Positions 48,941 to 59,604 of a stretch of 64,000 nucleotides of DNA are shown here, piece by piece (positions within the stretch are counted from its first letter, which is position 1; each line of letters begins with the position of its first letter). Below the pieces are notes generated by a model. That model worked only from the letters and a program-made list of their open reading frames with translations, was not told where the DNA came from and ran no database searches. The stretch comes from Durusdinium trenchii. Lineage: Eukaryota > Sar > Dinophyceae > Suessiales > Symbiodiniaceae. A program made the position numbers and the translations under genes. The stretch is from NCBI GenBank assembly GCA_963970005.1, contig CAXAMN010021751.1, positions 673,241-737,240 of the forward strand. The letters run 5' to 3'.

Positions 48941-49382
48941 GAAGAAACACTGGAAGGAGCTCTTATATCCGAAAGCCCGAAAGCAATATAGTTTTCTTCA
49001 CCAGGCAAGAAAATCTGAACTTATATCTGAAGAAACTCTGGTGAACTGCAATGTGATGATTTTGAATTGCATTGTGGGGTGGCCACTTTCCCACTTCCAG
49101 TGCACGTGACGATGACCACCATTTCAGTGGTTCAGTGGTTCAGGGCCAAACTCACGAAACACCTCTGCATGGAAGAACACAAACAACACACTTACAGTAA
49201 ATGGTGTGAAAACCTCAAGATTGTTGTAGGATTAATTCCAGCTCCAGTCATCCTGAGCCACCTAGTTCACTTTCGGCCAGTAGGGTTGCACTGGGTCCAG
49301 ATCTGTCTACAGCACTGGTGCTCCGGAAGCTAAATAAGGACTGCAACCAAGCAAGTCGGTGGGCTAGGCCTTCTTCCCACTA

Positions 49383-49468
49383 ATGTAGACTCTTGATTAA
49401 TAAACCACCTCAGCTGAAGAGGTCTTTCAACTCACATGAGGGGACTATTAATCAAGAGTCTACATTAT
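49383..49468. mobile_element. TIR element, family C copy 2 (best copy)
   Basis: Perfect termini: TAATGTAGACTCTTGATTAAT on the left and ATTAATCAAGAGTCTACATTA on the right, about 86 bp overall. It lies between the candidate exons at 49787 and 48940, so it is probably intronic. Confidence 0.85.
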
Positions 49469-49786
49469 CAGCCATGTGGATGTCTTAAGACATCTTAAGA
49501 CTAAAAGCAATACTCGGCGGTGTGGAATCCCCAAGTGATTGATTCACCCGCTGAGCAGGCTGGAAGCGTGATCATTTGCTGACCCATCTGGTTCTTGAAA
49601 TGCCATGACACATAGATTATATTTTTACAATATTCTATGATTTCCTATACAGTAGTATGTATTTATCTATAATATTTATATATGCATAGTTTTATGTATT
49701 GCACAAATCTCTACAACCTACAAACACCTCCACTCCCGGACGTCCCATCCATTCCATCCCACTCCACTCCACTCCCCACGTCCCAC

Positions 49787-50455
49787 CGCTCTGCGGCGAT
49801 CGTTCCCGGCTCCGCCGCCGCTCCCGGCTCCGCCGCCGCTTGCGGCTCCGCGAGCGCGAGGCGGCGGACGATCCGCGGGCGTCGATGCGGCCGCTGCCGG
49901 CGGCGTGGCGGAGGATCTTGTGCGCCTGGGGGGGGGAAGTATTCGATACATCACACAGACACGACCTTTCTGGGACTGGCATATTGACCTACATTAGTTG
50001 GGGTGCCAGGGGGGTCATGCCAAACATGGAGTGTTTGGGTCATGTTATAATGAGGTGCTTCAAAAATCGGCGCTGGAAGAAAAGAGAGGAAAGGCATGCC
50101 AAGGATCCAAGGATCGATGGAGGTGTGCTGTTCCTTTAGTAGTGTGCAAGATCCTGTTAGTTGGCAAGCATGCGGAGCCCAAAGAAGTTGCTCTGGAAAG
50201 AGCAAGCCACGAAAAAAGCAACACCGAACACTTGGATTGCCATCAATTCCACGTTCTTGGACCCTCCAAACTGACACCGGTTTTGCCGGCAAAGCAGCGC
50301 CCCACCTCCACCCCACCGCATGCCAAGCAGCAGCGCCCCAGCCCCACCCAGGCCTCTTGGAGGAGCTTGTCGCCGCCCATTGCCTCGACGAAGCGCGGAT
50401 CGGCGTCGCGCAGCCCGGGCGAAGCCCGCGCCAAGGCCAGGGACGGCAGCTCCTC
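49787..50455 (-). CDS. RS-domain protein, two joined exons
   Basis: Exon 50455-50348 (108 nt, whole codons) reads EELPSLALARASPGLRDADP then RFVEAMGGDKLLQEAW. Its donor is TGG/GTGGGG. Exon 49925-49787 starts in the matching phase after a CCCCCCCAG acceptor and reads AHKILRHAAGSGRIDARG, then a run of SRSRSRKRRRSRERRRSRER, ending at SPQSG with a GCG/GTGGGA donor. The arginine-serine run is typical of nuclear proteins of mRNA splicing and processing; that role is inference. The first exon has no recognised domain. Neighbouring candidate exons on the same strand probably belong here, but could not be joined by phase. Confidence 0.6.
49956..50041. mobile_element. Diverged family A element
   Basis: CAGACACGACCTTTCTGGGA then CTGGCATAT, and on the right GCCAAACATGGAGTGTTTGG. 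It keeps family A spacing and terminal order with many substitutions. It sits in the intron between the two RS-protein exons (50348 and 49925). Confidence 0.5.
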
Positions 50456-51276
50456 CTGGCGACTTGCGTAGGTCGACTTCAGTCGCGGGAGAGAGCTGGA
50501 AGGAAGGGCGCAGTCAGACCCTTCAAGGGGGGAAACTCCCTTCCATTTATGACTTTGTTTGATGCCTTAGACATGGTGTTGTACATGTTTTATGCTTTTG
50601 CGGTTGTTTCCATGTCATGTCTTTAGGGGTGCTTTCTTTTGTGTTGAGCTTTGGAGCTAGACCAACCTGGAAAAGGGGACGTTCCCTGCAGTAGACCAGG
50701 AGTTGGCTGCCTAGTAGTCCTGGCGTTTGAACTCAAAGGAGCAAGGCTTGGGCCATGTGAGGGGGCCTGATTCATTGGTGTGCACAATGAGAGAGGGCAG
50801 CACACCGTGCAGGTATCTTGAAGGACGAGGGTGTTTTAGTACTCTTTACAGGATGCTTGGGATGAGCAGCAAAAAGGAAAGGTAGAGAGAGAGAGAGAGA
50901 GAGAAAGAAGTACACTGTACCCTCCCTGACATCATCATGGTTCCGTGGAGAGTGCATGGCCTCGAGTTCCGGTGACCATGACCTGCAAATACCATGGATC
51001 GGTGGTGGCTTTCACTCCACTTCCATGGATTCTTCCGGGGCGTTTCAGCTGACAAAGCCATCTTAAACTTGGGATCAACTGATGGCTCTGATGCTCTGGC
51101 AGTGCCAGAACATACTATAGATGATTCATTATGATGTAGGTTGATTACCCCCTCAGATTCCCTCAGAACTCTTGGCTCGAAAGACTCCATTTCAACAGCT
51201 TTCATGTGGTACGTCGTTACAATTCGTTACAGTACCAGGGACCTGACTGCAGGAATCCTCGGAAAAATGGGGCGAC

Positions 51277-51473
51277 CTGCCCACAGATCCGCGAACACCA
51301 CGAGTAAACCAAATCGTTCGGCGTCGTCCGCAGCGCGCGCAGCGCGCAACGGATCTGCTTTTGACCCACCTTCCGCGACACCAGCTTGTTCGCCAGTTGC
51401 TTCTTGGCACTTGCAGCCTCTGCAGTTGCAGGGCTCGTGGCGAGAAACATTGTGACATCCTCCATCCCAACTT
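51277..51473 (-). other. Candidate exon, helical and basic
   Basis: The minus strand reads MEDVTMFLATSPATAEAASA, KKQLANKLVSRKVGQKQIRC and TPNDLVYSWCSRICGQ. It ends at CAG/GTCGCC. An internal GT donor after SRK and an internal CAG acceptor could split it into two shorter exons. It lies just upstream of the RS-domain exons and is likely the same gene. No family recognised. Confidence 0.5.
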
Positions 51474-51769
51474 CTGCTAAATTAAGGCTCCTGGTGTGGA
51501 CTCATAGCAAGCTGGGAGGTGCTAGTTGCAGTTTGCCTGGCAAATAGGATAGAGAAGTGTGTCCTCTTTCATCGTGTGAAGAAAAACATCATTGGGTTCT
51601 ACTGCCCACGCAGTTCTGTTGAGCCACATCCATAAAACCAAGCTAATTACACTCCCACTCACTAACGTGGAAGTGGACATTGGCGCCAGGGAAGATCATG
51701 AAATGCGCTACAAACAGGTGGTGAACTCCATGTAACCATGTGATGTGTTCGTCAAGGGAATGCATGTTC

Positions 51770-51883
51770 TTCCTTGAGCCCTCCACTCCACCGCCGTTCT
51801 CCACTCCACCGCCGGTCTGTGCGTCGTCGCGCCAGCCGCGCCTCTTCCTCCGGCTCAAATTGGAAGGCTGCACCCAACTTGGT
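51770..51883 (-). other. Candidate charged exon
   Basis: After a CGATTTCAG acceptor the frame reads TKLGAAFQFEPEEEARLARR then RTDRRWSGERRWSGG. The duplicated RRWSGE block reflects a short DNA tandem repeat. The donor is one of the GC or GT sites near the repeat; the exact end is uncertain. Confidence 0.45.
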
Positions 51884-52352
51884 CTGAAATCGGACCACAG
51901 GATGCGAGGGTTGGAACCATTGAATTGGAAGCAAAAGCTGTGAGTTGGCTGGGGATTTGCTCTGCATTGTTGCAAACAAAAGATGTGTTTGCGGGAGCTT
52001 GCGTTGGGTTGGGCTTGTATCGAACGGTGAAGGCCAATGATTCGCAATGCGCTGCTTAGACATAGCCCATCTTCCAAGCACCGCGCAAAAAAAAACTCGA
52101 CCACTCGATCCTGGAAACCGCCCCACACCAAAAGGAGATCTGACAAAAAGAACATGCAGTGGACAACATGGCTCTTGGCACTCACTTCCAGCGCATGAGG
52201 AGCTGGCTAGCTGCCGGCTAGGTCTTCGGTCTTCTTAAAATGGTTTGCTCAAAAAGATCTGGTGTATCAGCTTCAGCGGCGGTATGCAGCGGTGGCATGT
52301 TATCGATCGAGTCTTTAGTCCCGAAACTTTGGCGACTGCCAGACTGCCAGAC

Positions 52353-52460
52353 TATCCAGACACTCCATGGGACTGCCATAGGACTGCCGATCAGTTAAGG
52401 TGGTTAACTGGGGGTCTTTCTGGGGCGGCAGTCCCATGGCAGTCACATTAGTCGTGTCTG
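52353..52460. mobile_element. TIR element, family A copy 4
   Basis: CAGACACTCCATGGGACTGC then CATAGGACTGCCGATCAG, ending GGCGGCAGTCCCATGGCAGT then GTCGTGTCTGG. The inverted termini match the best copy. Confidence 0.75.
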
Positions 52461-52746
52461 GGTCCATTTCTTCATATTTCTTTCGCAACATGCTCCATTT
52501 CGGGGCCCAAGAGGATCCCCAAATCAACAGCACTGGCTCTAAATCCCAAAGCTCCGTGTGACCATCCCACCATCCACAGATTAAATACATTAAATAGGCC
52601 CAGCTAAGGAAATCACCTTCTGCAAAACAGCAAGACATCGCATTCCGCGTAGGATTATCCTATTCAAATTCCATCCTTCTTCTATGTTCATCCATTAAGC
52701 CCATCCCACATGGGACCAAGCAGAACATGGATAAGACAATCCCATC

Positions 52747-52849
52747 CGGCCTTTCTCTTCTCCTCCTCTTCCTTGAGCTTCCGCTTCTGCGCCTCAATCC
52801 GCCGCTTCTCCTCCTCCTGCCGCTTCCGTGTCTCCTCCCACTCGAGGTC
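52747..52849 (-). other. Coiled-coil exon, K/E-rich
   Basis: After a GTTGTCAG acceptor the frame reads DLEWEETRKRQEEEKRRIEA then QKRKLKEEEEKRKA, a strong single-helix or coiled-coil pattern. It ends at a possible GA donor (GCCG/GATGG). A shifted frame would give an R/S-rich peptide and would match the phase of the exon at 53019-53098. The coiled-coil reading looks more natural, so the junction is unresolved. Confidence 0.55.
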
Positions 52850-53018
52850 CTGACAACGCCCGCGTCCGTCCAGCACCGAACCAGCACAATGCAAGCAGCA
52901 AGTACCATGAAACAGGACACCTCCAAGTGGTTGCAATACGTGAAAGACAGCAAAGGCCACTGAGTCCAACGATGTAACGTAACTATCCAATTGTTTATTT
53001 TTCAAATTCCTCTCTCAC

Positions 53019-53098
53019 AAGCAGTTGGCTTTCGGCACCTCGTCGTTGGCCTTCTCTGGGGAGGAACCAACGTTGGGACCTGGCGAACGAGTGGGGTC
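53019..53098 (-). other. Candidate 80-nt exon
   Basis: Acceptor TGTTGAG/G and consensus donor TGCTT/GTGAGA. The frame reads DPTRSPGPNVGSSPEKANDE then VPKANC. It is probably an upstream exon of the coiled-coil or RS-domain gene. Confidence 0.5.
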
Positions 53099-54288
53099 CT
53101 CAACAGTGGACCACTGGTTTGAGAGGAATTTTCTTTGGCCCTGCAGAAGCTCTTTTGGCTTCTACAGGGTGCCCCTTTCTTGTAAAGCTGCGGAAACAGA
53201 ATACACTGAATACACCCAACTCTGAAGAACACACTCCAATAAAGCCTGACCTTGAAAACACCCTATAGGTAGACCCATAGGCCAAATGTTGCAAGGAATC
53301 TTGATTAGGCCGCTTGCCCCTTTCAAAACAAACTCCCAGCATCCCTCCGACAAAAACTGTTCGGATCAGCGCACATGACCATATTTTTTGAAGTTGATCC
53401 TCTCCAACTGCTGAGGAACCAACAAGGCATACCTTCACCAAAGTGGAACACACATGAACACACATGCGACTCAGTTTGAAGAAAGAAATAATCATAGAGG
53501 AGCCGCATGTCTGGATTCAGAATTCACAGGATAGACTACAACATACTACAACACCTTCTTTCAGGTGAGACCCTCAATACCCTCTTCATTTGGTTCTTCA
53601 TTCACTCTCCATCTTGGACTCCTTTCAGTCACCTGTCGGAGTCCAGCGCGCTCGATCCCGCCTCGACTTGGTGAGGGGGCGCCCCGAGGCGACCTGGCGA
53701 ACAGCACCGCTTCGCAGCTGCGACCGTGGAGCACCGGTGAAAGCGTCCATCGGTCAGGTGAAGAAAAGACCGCTGCTCAGCCACTGACTGACGGAGACGT
53801 CCAATAGAGGTCACATCTCTGGACTCTTTTTTCCTCTGCGGCGAACAACTCGGAGTGATCGACGGACGCCGTCGACACTCCGGCAAGATCCACCTTTCTC
53901 AAGCCGGCCTACACTCGCATGTCCAGCAGCAAGGTGACTCGACATCCGAACTCGGATCGCCAACGGGTTCATCTAACGCAGCAAGAGCGAGAGGTCCTTA
54001 GACCTCGCTCTGTGGGTGAAATCAGTGAAACGGATGCGGGGATGCAAGATATCCACTGAATTTATGTGGATTTACAGTAGTCGATAATGAATGTGAACAT
54101 GTGAATTTAATACCACCGATTTATAACCCAATCACTATGTCACTATGAAATGCCATGGGAACATATGGGAAGTAGACAGAAGTGTTAAACTGTTACGGGG
54201 TTTGCATGGAGAGAAACGTCTGGGTGGCCCACAACGACATCCCATTCCGAGGGACACATACCTACCACAAGACCGGTCTATCGTGCAC
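53099..54288. other. Probable intergenic stretch
   Basis: The only coding-like piece is a GC-rich segment near 53640-53790 on the minus strand. It is open in two frames (one reads FTGAPRSQLRSGAVRQVASG) and has no convincing splice pair. Otherwise nothing is visible between the RS/coiled-coil exons and the stop codon of the membrane-protein gene at 54289. Confidence 0.35.
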
Positions 54289-55499
54289 CTAGATTTGCCA
54301 TAGGAATTGTGAAACGGATTTCAAGAGTCCCAAGAGGGAAGATGCATCTTTCCACAATGCTGCCCAGTACATCTCGAACTTCCTGTCATCCCATAGCTGC
54401 GCATAAACGTAGACTACCTCCTTGAGCGTGGCAAGGTGGTCAAGCTGCCACAGGCGCAGCGTCATCAGAGCCGCCATCTGGCCAAGGATCAGGATCCCAC
54501 CAGCATTCTTGCCTGCCTCGTGGATGATGAGCATTTGCAGCAAGAGTGCCTTGCTTGCTCTCTGTCTCTCTCTCTCTCTCTCTCCATCGCCTGCACGGCC
54601 TTCAAATGTTGATCTGTCCCAGTGTTGCCTGGGGGCGAGAAAGGAGTGCAGGGCCATTCACCCCAACATGCAACTAGATGGCGGGCATCCATGTCACTTT
54701 TGCTGGCCGTGCCGGCTTCCTCACTCTCACGTGTGAGGAAAGACTTGCAATCTGGGCGGAAGATTTCTCCGTACTTTGCCAAAGCGATGCCTGCACACTT
54801 AGATCCACCCTTCACGCACCAACAAAATAGCACGGGAGGCAAATGTGCACTGTATTGTGCAAGAATGATAAGAAAGTACACATAGAGGAATTTCCAAAGT
54901 ATATCCGACGAGGGTATTATCAAATTACATACTTCTTCAAGATCCTTGTGATCCTTGATCATGCCATCCATGAGGAACAACAGAATGGATGGATACGCAG
55001 CCACCACAAACATAAATAGCACCGGCATCCGCAAACAATTGTAGGCTTCCATCAACGCCATGTAGTGATGTAGGCCCAGGTCAGCTGGGCGGACACTGCC
55101 ACTGGCTCGTGGGTTTGGCTGAACCACCGAGCCGGTGGCATCTTGAGGCTGAAAGGAGGTGATCTTCCCAAGGTCCTCAGGCGGTCTTCAGCGCAAGAGA
55201 CCCCCTAAAAAGTCCATTGAAGAGCATATAGGGTCCGTAAGAACCCCTAAGCGTGTCGACACTGTTTGGGGAAAAAATCCATTGAAGAGCATAGGCATAA
55301 GGTGCAAATTCCTGGAGACCACTGCAGGATGAGCTGGCCGAGGGGCCGACTTCGCAAACCTTCATCTCGAAGCCGAAGACTAAGAAGGTCAGCAAGACCT
55401 TGATCTGCCCAGCAAAGAGCATGAACCAAAGGGGCTGCAAGTTCTTGACGTACTCTTTGACATGGATCTTCCATCCGTCGGCAAGCACTTCCCGTTTTC
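54289..55499 (-). CDS. Unrecognised multi-pass membrane protein
   Basis: Three long exons join in phase: 55499-55195, 55148-54662 and 54512-54289 (stop TAG). Donors are CTT/GCGCTG and TGGG/GTGAAT; acceptors are TTTCAG and GAGGCAG. The encoded part is about 336 residues with several hydrophobic segments: QPLWFMLFAGQIKVLLTFLV, PVLFMFVVAAYPSILLFLM and FLYVYFLIILAQYSAHLPPV. A cytoplasmic-looking CVKGGSKCAGIALAKYGEIF stretch follows, then a C-terminal GILILGQMAALMTLRLWQ segment. I do not recognise the family. Exons here are much longer than elsewhere in the window. The exon at 56333-56229 may be its first, but the phases do not match directly, so an exon is missing or it is a separate gene. Confidence 0.65.
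54562..54584. repeat. CT microsatellite
   Basis: A short (CT)n tract in the last intron of the membrane-protein gene. Confidence 0.9.
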
Positions 55500-55660
55500 C
55501 TGAGACACGCGCAAGGTTCAAGGTACATGAAAAGATTATTCCTATATAGACTCGAAAAAATACAAGGCATCTTGGCCAAATGATTTTACGTCGAGTGGTC
55601 CCCACCATGGCATTGCACTCTGCTGATAACCGATGGCTATATTGCTTCAACATCACTGAG

Positions 55661-55990
55661 AAAGCGTCTATCTAGCATATATACTTCCAAAAATGTTTGC
55701 AAACTATGTCTATGTGGTATATATTGCTGCACTCTATCTGGCATTCTAAGGGACAAAAACATGTTGGCATTTTTTTTACCTGGCATATTCTTGCATTCTA
55801 TCTGGCGTATGTTCAAGTTATTCTGGCATGCTTTCTGACTTTGACTGGCATATTTCCTGACTGACATTCTTTTGACATTTATTCTAATTTATTCTGGCAT
55901 AAATTCTGGCAGTATATATGGCATAAACTCTTGGCTTGGTGTTCTATCGGGCATATATTCAGGCGTTCTAGATTCTATGTGGCAAAGTTG
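55661..55990. repeat. Degenerate array of TCTGGCATA-like motifs
   Basis: At least a dozen loose copies of CTATCTGGCATA, TTCTGGCAT and ACTGGCATATTTC, separated by 8-25 bp of AT-rich sequence. It sits in the presumed first intron of the membrane-protein gene. There is no fixed period, so it looks like a decayed tandem array. Confidence 0.7.
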
Positions 55991-56228
55991 CTGACTTTCT
56001 TTCTATATCCTTCTATCTGGTTCAGGTCCGTGGTGCCCACTGCTCTCTGCTACGAGGAAAGGAGGACAGGTCGGAAGAGGAAAGGACAGGTCTGATCAAG
56101 TCCAACCTTCTCCTGGCGGGTGGGGAAAAAAACACCTCCTCTGAAGCAGCCCCAAGGATCGCTCTCCATTCCATCAGTGTCTATCTCTCTCTCTCTCTGT
56201 ATTTCGTGTCCATCTTCTGGCAACTCAC

Positions 56229-56333
56229 CGTGCCGCAAATGCCTGGCCGGCCCAGGGGTTGAGAGATCTCCCTGGACGCCACTGGAAAAGCCAGGACTGC
56301 GAGAACCGCAACGAGTACAACGCGTTGAGTCAT
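56229..56333 (-). CDS. Signal-peptide-like first exon
   Basis: From ATG (56333-56331) the minus strand reads MTQRVVLVAVLAVLAFPVAS then REISQPLGRPGICGT. It ends at a consensus donor ACG/GTGAGT. It has the layout of a secretory signal peptide or N-terminal membrane anchor, with a possible cleavage after VAS. A GCCTCAG acceptor lies 10 bp before the ATG; it could be a spliced-leader trans-splice site or an ordinary acceptor if the exon is internal. It probably starts the membrane-protein gene downstream. Confidence 0.55.
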
Positions 56334-56490
56334 GGAGTCTACTCTGAGGCTTCGTCAAGGGTCTTCCACCAAATTCTGGTGGAGCTTTTTCTGTTGAGTG
56401 AAACGCTGCGGAAGCATCGCCTCAAAGACGCGCAATCTTAACCATCAACAAGCACACACCAGGTCGAATAAAAGCATCCTAACGCGCACA

Positions 56491-56540
56491 CACACACACA
56501 TCTCTATATATATATATATATATCTCTCTCTCTCTCCAAA
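56491..56540. repeat. CA, TA and CT microsatellites
   Basis: Adjacent (CA)n, (TA)n and (CT)n tracts of 10-18 bp each. Confidence 0.9.
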
Positions 56541-56648
56541 TGACTCAGAAGAAACACACAAAAGTCACAAAACCATCAGTCCATCGATTCTACAGCACAA
56601 GGAACTCACACCCCGAAAGAGCCATCTGAGTTGGAGCCACGGACTCAC

Positions 56649-56753
56649 GTGCCGCGCCTCGGCACCTTGCTGCGCCGAGGAGGCGCTGGTGCCTCATCGT
56701 GATCTGAGTCCTCCTGGACTTCGCCGTGGAGCCCCAACGCTGCCAACTTGCAC
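56649..56753 (-). other. Exon of an unrecognised acidic/basic protein
   Basis: Acceptor AGCACCAG/G and consensus donor GGCAC/GTGAGT. The frame reads CKLAALGLHGEVQEDSDHDE then APAPPRRSKVPRRG. The acidic stretch followed by a basic, proline-rich one looks like a disordered tail. It may be a late exon of the gene starting at 59177. Confidence 0.55.
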
Positions 56754-57698
56754 CTGGTGCTGCCAGACATGAGGGTCGTGCCAGTTCGATCACAAGGTGA
56801 ACACGGATGTTCCAGCTCTGTTTCGGTTTTTGTGCGATGAACTTATTGCAGTGCCGACGACGAAGGCGCGGGACTTACGGAGTTACACTCCCTGAAATCA
56901 TGGTGAGGTGTGGATGGCATAAGGCCATCACCATCTGATGGCACCCCGGTTTCGGAAGACCAATCTGAAGACCAATCAGTAACGGTGGCTTTTCAGGAAT
57001 GTGAAGATCTGATGAATTGATTGGCAAAGCTGAGATGTCCCGATGGCCCTTTGACACTTGGACACCAGCAGCTTGTACTGCACCGGTGGTATGGTAATGT
57101 AGGACGTTGTTCTGTCAGACTCGATCCACACGGACTGTTTTGGGGTACAACATGGTGCAGTCGCAGGAGAGGAACTGGGTCTTCCATGGGGAACTCAGCA
57201 GGTGTGAAGAGCACTTGAGATGGGTATAGATGGATTGATCAAGACCATTCACATTCCGGGGAAATCTCCTGAAGGAGCTAAGTGAACAACAGTCGGAGGT
57301 TTCCGGGATTCGCGCCATAGATAACATGTACATAATAAACATATATTTGTAAAACGTGCAATCCCAACACATTTCCTCAAAGAAAAGGACATCTTCACGT
57401 GTTTTGACCACCAACCTTTGGAACATGATGAAGCCTCTCAGCACTAGCCGCCGCGCTGGCAACGGCGATGCTCGAACAGCGGTTTTTCTATGTGGCCATG
57501 GAATGAGGAATAAACATAGAAAAAACTCACAACACATGCCAGGATCATCCTGTCTGGGTGTCCAATAATAGTCTACCCTACAAATCCCTACAATACTTAT
57601 AGGTCTGAACCCAGACAGGAAATGCTAGGTAGAGTGTGGCTTAAAATAGAACACCACCCATTGGTTCCAGGTCTCCTTATATAAATACACACCGATAC

Positions 57699-57818
57699 CT
57701 CGCCCGTCACGCCCTGGTGGCGTCCGAACACCCCAACACCGAAGGAGGCGCCTGGACAATGTGAGGCGCTGCTTGTCGGAGAAGTGATCCATATGCTCCT
57801 CAGAGGTCCAGAAACACA
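57699..57818 (-). other. Candidate exon, frame uncertain
   Basis: It ends at a CGAG/GTATCGG donor. One frame reads FWTSEEHMDHFSDKQRLTLS then RRLLRCWGVRTPPG; another frame (ECVSGPLRSIWITSPTSSAS) is also open and extends further upstream. The first looks more like folded protein. It lies downstream of the exon at 58822-58631 on the same strand and may continue that gene. Confidence 0.4.
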
Positions 57819-58096
57819 CTCCGAGGTTTTTTGCAACGCGAGATGAAGGGACGGAGGGTTTTCTTCGCATCGTATTGTTTTCAGTTCAGAAGACCTTGGA
57901 TCAAAGTAAGTACGACACTGATGGGGCAAGGTCATCATGAAGATCATGGATGTTCCATGAAGTGAATGATGTGAATGGTCCACCACCAAATGTTCTATCA
58001 GGTCATCACTTCAAACGGCTGGACGAGTTGAGAGGGCTGGCTTCATCAAGCGCTTCAAAAACCAGGTGCTCTCAAGTCTTGCACACCTAACATTCA

Positions 58097-58172
58097 AAGA
58101 GGTTGAAGAACCCTATAGACTATCCCATAGGTACCCTGGTAGGGTCCTATAAGGTCACTTAACCTCTGTTGG
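58097..58172. mobile_element. TIR element, family E copy 2
   Basis: The left AGAGGTTGAAGAACCCTATA and right GGTCACTTAACCTCTG form inverted ends. The centre has CTATCCCATAGGTACCCTGG and AGGGTCCTATA, matching 20131-20214. Confidence 0.7.
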
Positions 58173-58630
58173 TTTGGTGGCATGTTGCCTGATTTAAGGC
58201 CCCAGCCCCCCCCAATGGTTCCTCCGAACGGTCCCTACACGCTGAGACCGCCCCCCACACAAAATGGGCGAGAAGCCGGTCTCAGTCTGACCACCAGCTT
58301 GATTCTTTTTTCTATATGCAATCACATGTAATATGCCAATTCATGTCCTGACCGGCATTCACCTTGTGCTCCTTGCAATGTACGAGTCTACAGCGTATAT
58401 TTGCCATTATTTGCCCAACCTATCTGGAAACAGCAAATCGACTCTATCAAGAGCTCACTGCATCCTATCCACGAAGACGGCAATGGGCCTAAGCGGGGCC
58501 TAAGCGGCCTAAGCCGACACCAATAGTCATATACAATATCAGTATCCAAATAAATGCGGCTGTTCTTTGAACATCTTTGAGCCAACATGGCCTCCTCAAC
58601 TGCTGATGATACCTACCAAGCGACACTTAC

Positions 58631-59177
58631 AGGTAAAATAGTAGATGTCGTCTCTTTTGGGAGTCCATCCTCTGACACCAGGTCCATCCGAATCAGACCC
58701 CAATCCCCCATCCGATCAAGCTGACGCATCCAAAGTTCCGCCACCATCTGGAACATCTTCTTCCCATACTTCTCCGAGACCCCAGAGGCGAACTTCGGGT
58801 GCGTCACGATGTTGAAGACGTCCTGGCCCGGTGGAGCGGTCAGGTCAGCGGTCAGGTGTCCGCTCCGATGTGCTTCACTGAGGCCCTCTTCAGTGGTTTT
58901 CCCATGGTTTCTCCATCCAGTGCGGAGATGGTTGATCCGCAACAATCTAGGTTAGCAGTGCGTGAGCGCGTGAGCCATTTCACTAGCTTTTCCCGCATTC
59001 CTTCTCCGGTCCAATCGCCCTGGGTTGGGGCTACTCAGTGTTGTAAACAGTTGTGTCATCCAAACCAGCCACTGATCCCTCAAAAATGGCCACTGATCCT
59101 TGAAGAAGAGAGTCCTGCGCTTTGGCTTTGGCTTTGAGGACCTTTTCCAGCCATTCCGTCTTGCTTGGAGCTGACAT
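58631..59177 (-). CDS. Unrecognised gene, first two exons
   Basis: Exon 1 runs from ATG at 59177 to 59094 (28 codons) and reads MSAPSKTEWLEKVLKAKAKA then QDSLLQGS. Its donor is TCA/GTGGCC. Exon 2 is 58822-58631 (64 codons), with acceptor GGGCCAG/G and a perfect CCT/GTAAGT donor. It reads DVFNIVTHPKFASGVSEKYG, KKMFQMVAELWMRQLDRMGD and WGLIRMDLVSEDGLPKETT. Both exons hold whole codons, so the join is phase-exact. A CTATCAG acceptor about 80 bp upstream of the ATG could receive the spliced leader. The short helical start looks like a soluble protein. The family is not recognised and later exons are uncertain. Confidence 0.62.
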
Positions 59178-59604
59178 CTTCCTCGGCTCGGGGAGTTCGT
59201 GTGCCTTTATCGGTCTGCTTTGAACGGAGACGGGAGGTGGGTGGTTCGTTTGCTGATAGGGAAGATTGAGCTAGGGAATTGCACGACACACTTCAAGAAC
59301 ATGAGAAGCTGAAGAGCAACGCCAAGCTTCAAGGTGGCCTTGAGATCACAAGGCACTGGAGGTTCCTGCCGCCATGAAGAGTGGAAACCACAAACCCCTC
59401 AGTGCTGAGGCCAAAATCACCCTTCTTGTGCTCCTGCATTCTTCGTTACTCATGAGACCATGTTTATTGAGTGATGTTTTGCACATGGCAAGCACCTTCT
59501 CAGTGGACCATTGCGGTCCCTTTCACCGGGCGAAATGACGCACCGGGCATTCGATGTTTCACCCGTCTCCGCACGGACGCCTCATCCTCATCCCATCAGC
59601 CCAC

